Assembly: GCA_016281275.1 (NCBI GenBank)
Contig: JAEEIH010000057.1
Span: 1 to 52,049 of the forward strand
DNA length: 52,049 nt
Origin: Lachnospiraceae bacterium
GTDB lineage: Bacteria; Bacillota; Clostridia; Lachnospirales; Lachnospiraceae
Direction: 5' to 3'
The notes beneath the pieces are model-generated. The model had not been told where the DNA came from, did no database searches, and saw only the letters and a list, made by a program, of their open reading frames with translations. Positions 50,657 to 52,049 of this stretch are shown here, one piece after another (positions within the stretch are counted from its first letter, which is position 1; the number at the start of each line of letters is the position of its first letter). A program made the position numbers and the translations under genes.

Positions 50657-52049
50657 TCAAACGGGATATGCCTTGTTAGCCGTATCAGCAGCGTTAACAT
50701 TCACGCCGGTCTTCTGTGCCTGACGATACTTGAAGAAATCCATTGCAACCTGAGGGAACAATGCATATGAAAGAACATCCTCTTCCTGCTCAATCCACTC
50801 CTTGCACTCTTCTCTGAACTTGTCGAGCTGAGGAGGAATGAGATCTGCGGGACGGCATGTAATGGGCTTTGTATCACCGATGCACTTTTTCTGTACTTCA
50901 GGATTAAAGGGCTTGATTGTCTGTCCGAACTCACCGGAAAGGATCTTCTTGGACTCCTTGGTTACCATCTTGTAACGCTCGCCCTGAAGGACGTTAAGAA
51001 CTGCCTGCGTACCTACGATCTGTGACGAAGGAGTAACAAGCGGGGGCTCACCGAAGTCTTTACGAACTCTGGGAACTTCCTCAAGAACAGCCTGGAATTT
51101 ATCTTCCTGGTGAGCTTCCTTAAGCTGTGATACAAGGTTAGAAAGCATACCGCCGGGAACCTGATACATAAGTGTCTTGATGTTAACACCCATAACCTTG
51201 GGATTAAGGAGTCCTGTCTTTAAGCACTCCTCCCTGTAAGGTGCGAAATATGCAGCGATCTCGGAAAGAAGGTTCTGATCAAGTCCCGTATCATACTCTG
51301 TACCGCGGAATGTCTCAACCATAACTTCCGTAGCGGGCTGTGATGTACCCATGGAAAGAGGTGACATAGCGGTATCGATGATATCGCAGCCTGCTTCAAC
51401 AGCCTTCAGATATGTCATCGAAGCAACACCCGAGGTGTAATGAGTATGAAGCTGGATGGGAAGCTTGGAACCGCTCTTAAGAGCCTTAACAAGTCTTGTA
51501 GCCTCGTAAGGAACAAGAAGTCCTGCCATATCCTTGATACAGATGGAATCTGCGCCCATTTCCTCGATCTGCTTAGCTGTCTTCTCCCAGTACTCAAGTG
51601 TGTATGCATCACCGAGTGTGTAGGAAAGAGCAATCTGAGCATGTCCGCCTTCCTTCTTTGTAGCCTTTACTGCTGTCTCAAGGTTGCGAAGGTCGTTAAG
51701 GCAGTCAAAAATTCTTACGATGTCGATACCGTTTGCAACGGATTTCTGAGCAAAATATTCAACTACGTCATCAGCGTAGTGGTTATATCCGAGGATATTC
51801 TGTCCGCGGAAAAGCATCTGAAGCTTTGTGTGCTTGAAGCCTGCACGAAGTTTTCTGAGGCGCTCCCAAGGATCCTCCTTGAGGAAACGAAGGCAAGCGT
51901 CAAATGTTGCACCACCCCAGCACTCTACCGAATGGTATCCTACCTTATCCATCTTATCAACGATGGGGAGCATAAGCTCGGTAGGCATTCTTGTAGCGAT
52001 AAGGGACTGGTGAGCATCACGAAGTATGGTCTCGGTAATCTTAACCGGT
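50657..52049 (-). CDS. oxaloacetate decarboxylase alpha / pyruvate carboxylase subunit B carboxyltransferase, 5'-truncated
   Basis: The gene continues past the right edge; about 464 codons are visible, starting in PVKITETILRDAHQSLIATR, the conserved N-terminal block. It is a DRE-TIM carboxyltransferase with the biotin-dependent barrel: SVECWGGATFDACLRFL, SICIKDMAGLL and the metal-binding HTHYTSGVASMTYL, then the PYC_OADA domain (LEEVPRVRKDFGEPPLVTPS, SQIVGTQAVLNVLQGERYKM). It ends without a biotinyl domain (NAADTANKAYPV), so biotin is on a separate carrier. It acts in oxaloacetate/pyruvate conversion, perhaps with a sodium-pump beta subunit; partners are not in view. Confidence 0.93.
   Translation of the reverse strand, partial: PVKITETILRDAHQSLIATRMPTELMLPIVDKMDKVGYHSVECWGGATFDACLRFLKEDPWERLRKLRAGFKHTKLQMLFRGQNILGYNHYADDVVEYFAQKSVANGIDIVRIFDCLNDLRNLETAVKATKKEGGHAQIALSYTLGDAYTLEYWEKTAKQIEEMGADSICIKDMAGLLVPYEATRLVKALKSGSKLPIQLHTHYTSGVASMTYLKAVEAGCDIIDTAMSPLSMGTSQPATEVMVETFRGTEYDTGLDQNLLSEIAAYFAPYREECLKTGLLNPKVMGVNIKTLMYQVPGGMLSNLVSQLKEAHQEDKFQAVLEEVPRVRKDFGEPPLVTPSSQIVGTQAVLNVLQGERYKMVTKESKKILSGEFGQTIKPFNPEVQKKCIGDTKPITCRPADLIPPQLDKFREECKEWIEQEEDVLSYALFPQVAMDFFKYRQAQKTGVNVNAADTANKAYPV

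Noticed and set aside
50469..50660. 63-codon minus-strand frame after the carboxyltransferase gene
   Set aside because: It runs through the palindromic terminator and the 17-nt repeats, has no ribosome-binding site and resembles no protein.

Overview
The window reads as a chromosomal segment of a motile, low-to-mid GC Gram-positive anaerobe of the Clostridia, most likely a Lachnospiraceae member (Roseburia/Butyrivibrio-like). The grounds are a B. subtilis-type fla/che operon with motA/motB built in, FliY, CheC and CheD, the TIGR02530 and DUF6115 proteins, CodY, a carboxyltransferase-only OadA/PycB protein, and PD-(D/E)XK (Rpn-like) gene remnants. Every convincing gene lies on the minus strand, so the window is best read from the right end (52049) to the left end (1).

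Right end, 52049 to 43137: a 5'-truncated oxaloacetate/pyruvate carboxyltransferase gene ending at a perfect palindromic terminator, a SpoU-type RNA methyltransferase, nrdR, comM (yifB), dprA, a short decayed region with two PD-(D/E)XK-type gene remnants and a hairpin-rich non-coding stretch, then topA. Next, 42828 to 42058: codY with its own promoter and a CodY-box-like palindrome upstream. The order dprA - topA - codY - flgB ... sigD - ... - rpsB matches B. subtilis, except that trmFO, xerC and hslVU are not found between topA and codY.

Centre, 41836 to about 8828: one long fla/che cluster, flgB flgC fliE fliF fliG fliH fliI fliJ, a motE-like gene, fliK flgD, a TIGR02530 gene, flgE motA motB fliL fliM fliY fliO fliP fliQ fliR flhB flhA flhF flhG, a PilZ gene, cheB cheA cheW cheC cheD, a small membrane-protein gene and fliA (sigma-28). 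It encodes rod and hook parts, the MS- and C-rings, the export gate and ATPase, the stator, and a chemotaxis core with receptor methylesterase, deamidase and CheY-P phosphatases. Two genes usual in this layout, cheY (between fliY and fliO) and flbD/swrD (after flgE), are missing. Filament genes, cheR and receptors are not in the window. Two internal intrinsic terminators (after the motE-like gene and after cheW) and many spacer hairpins suggest the cluster is divided or processed at the RNA level.

Left end, 8778 to 1: fapA, a small unknown gene, a DUF6115 gene in the position of B. subtilis swrB, an anchored MltG/YceG-like protein with a Pro/Thr repeat stalk, a secreted BspA-type leucine-rich-repeat protein, an O-antigen-ligase/polymerase-like membrane protein, and the 5' part of rpsB. 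The last three accessory genes form a surface module inserted between the motility operon and rpsB.

No CRISPR array, tRNA, rRNA, intact insertion sequence or prophage was seen. The most unusual items are a 27-29-nt leader motif repeated at a near-constant distance upstream of four genes (fliG, fliM, cheA, the MltG-like gene), the cheY deletion with a fliY-tail-like repeat in its place, and the hairpin-rich element next to the nuclease-gene remnants.
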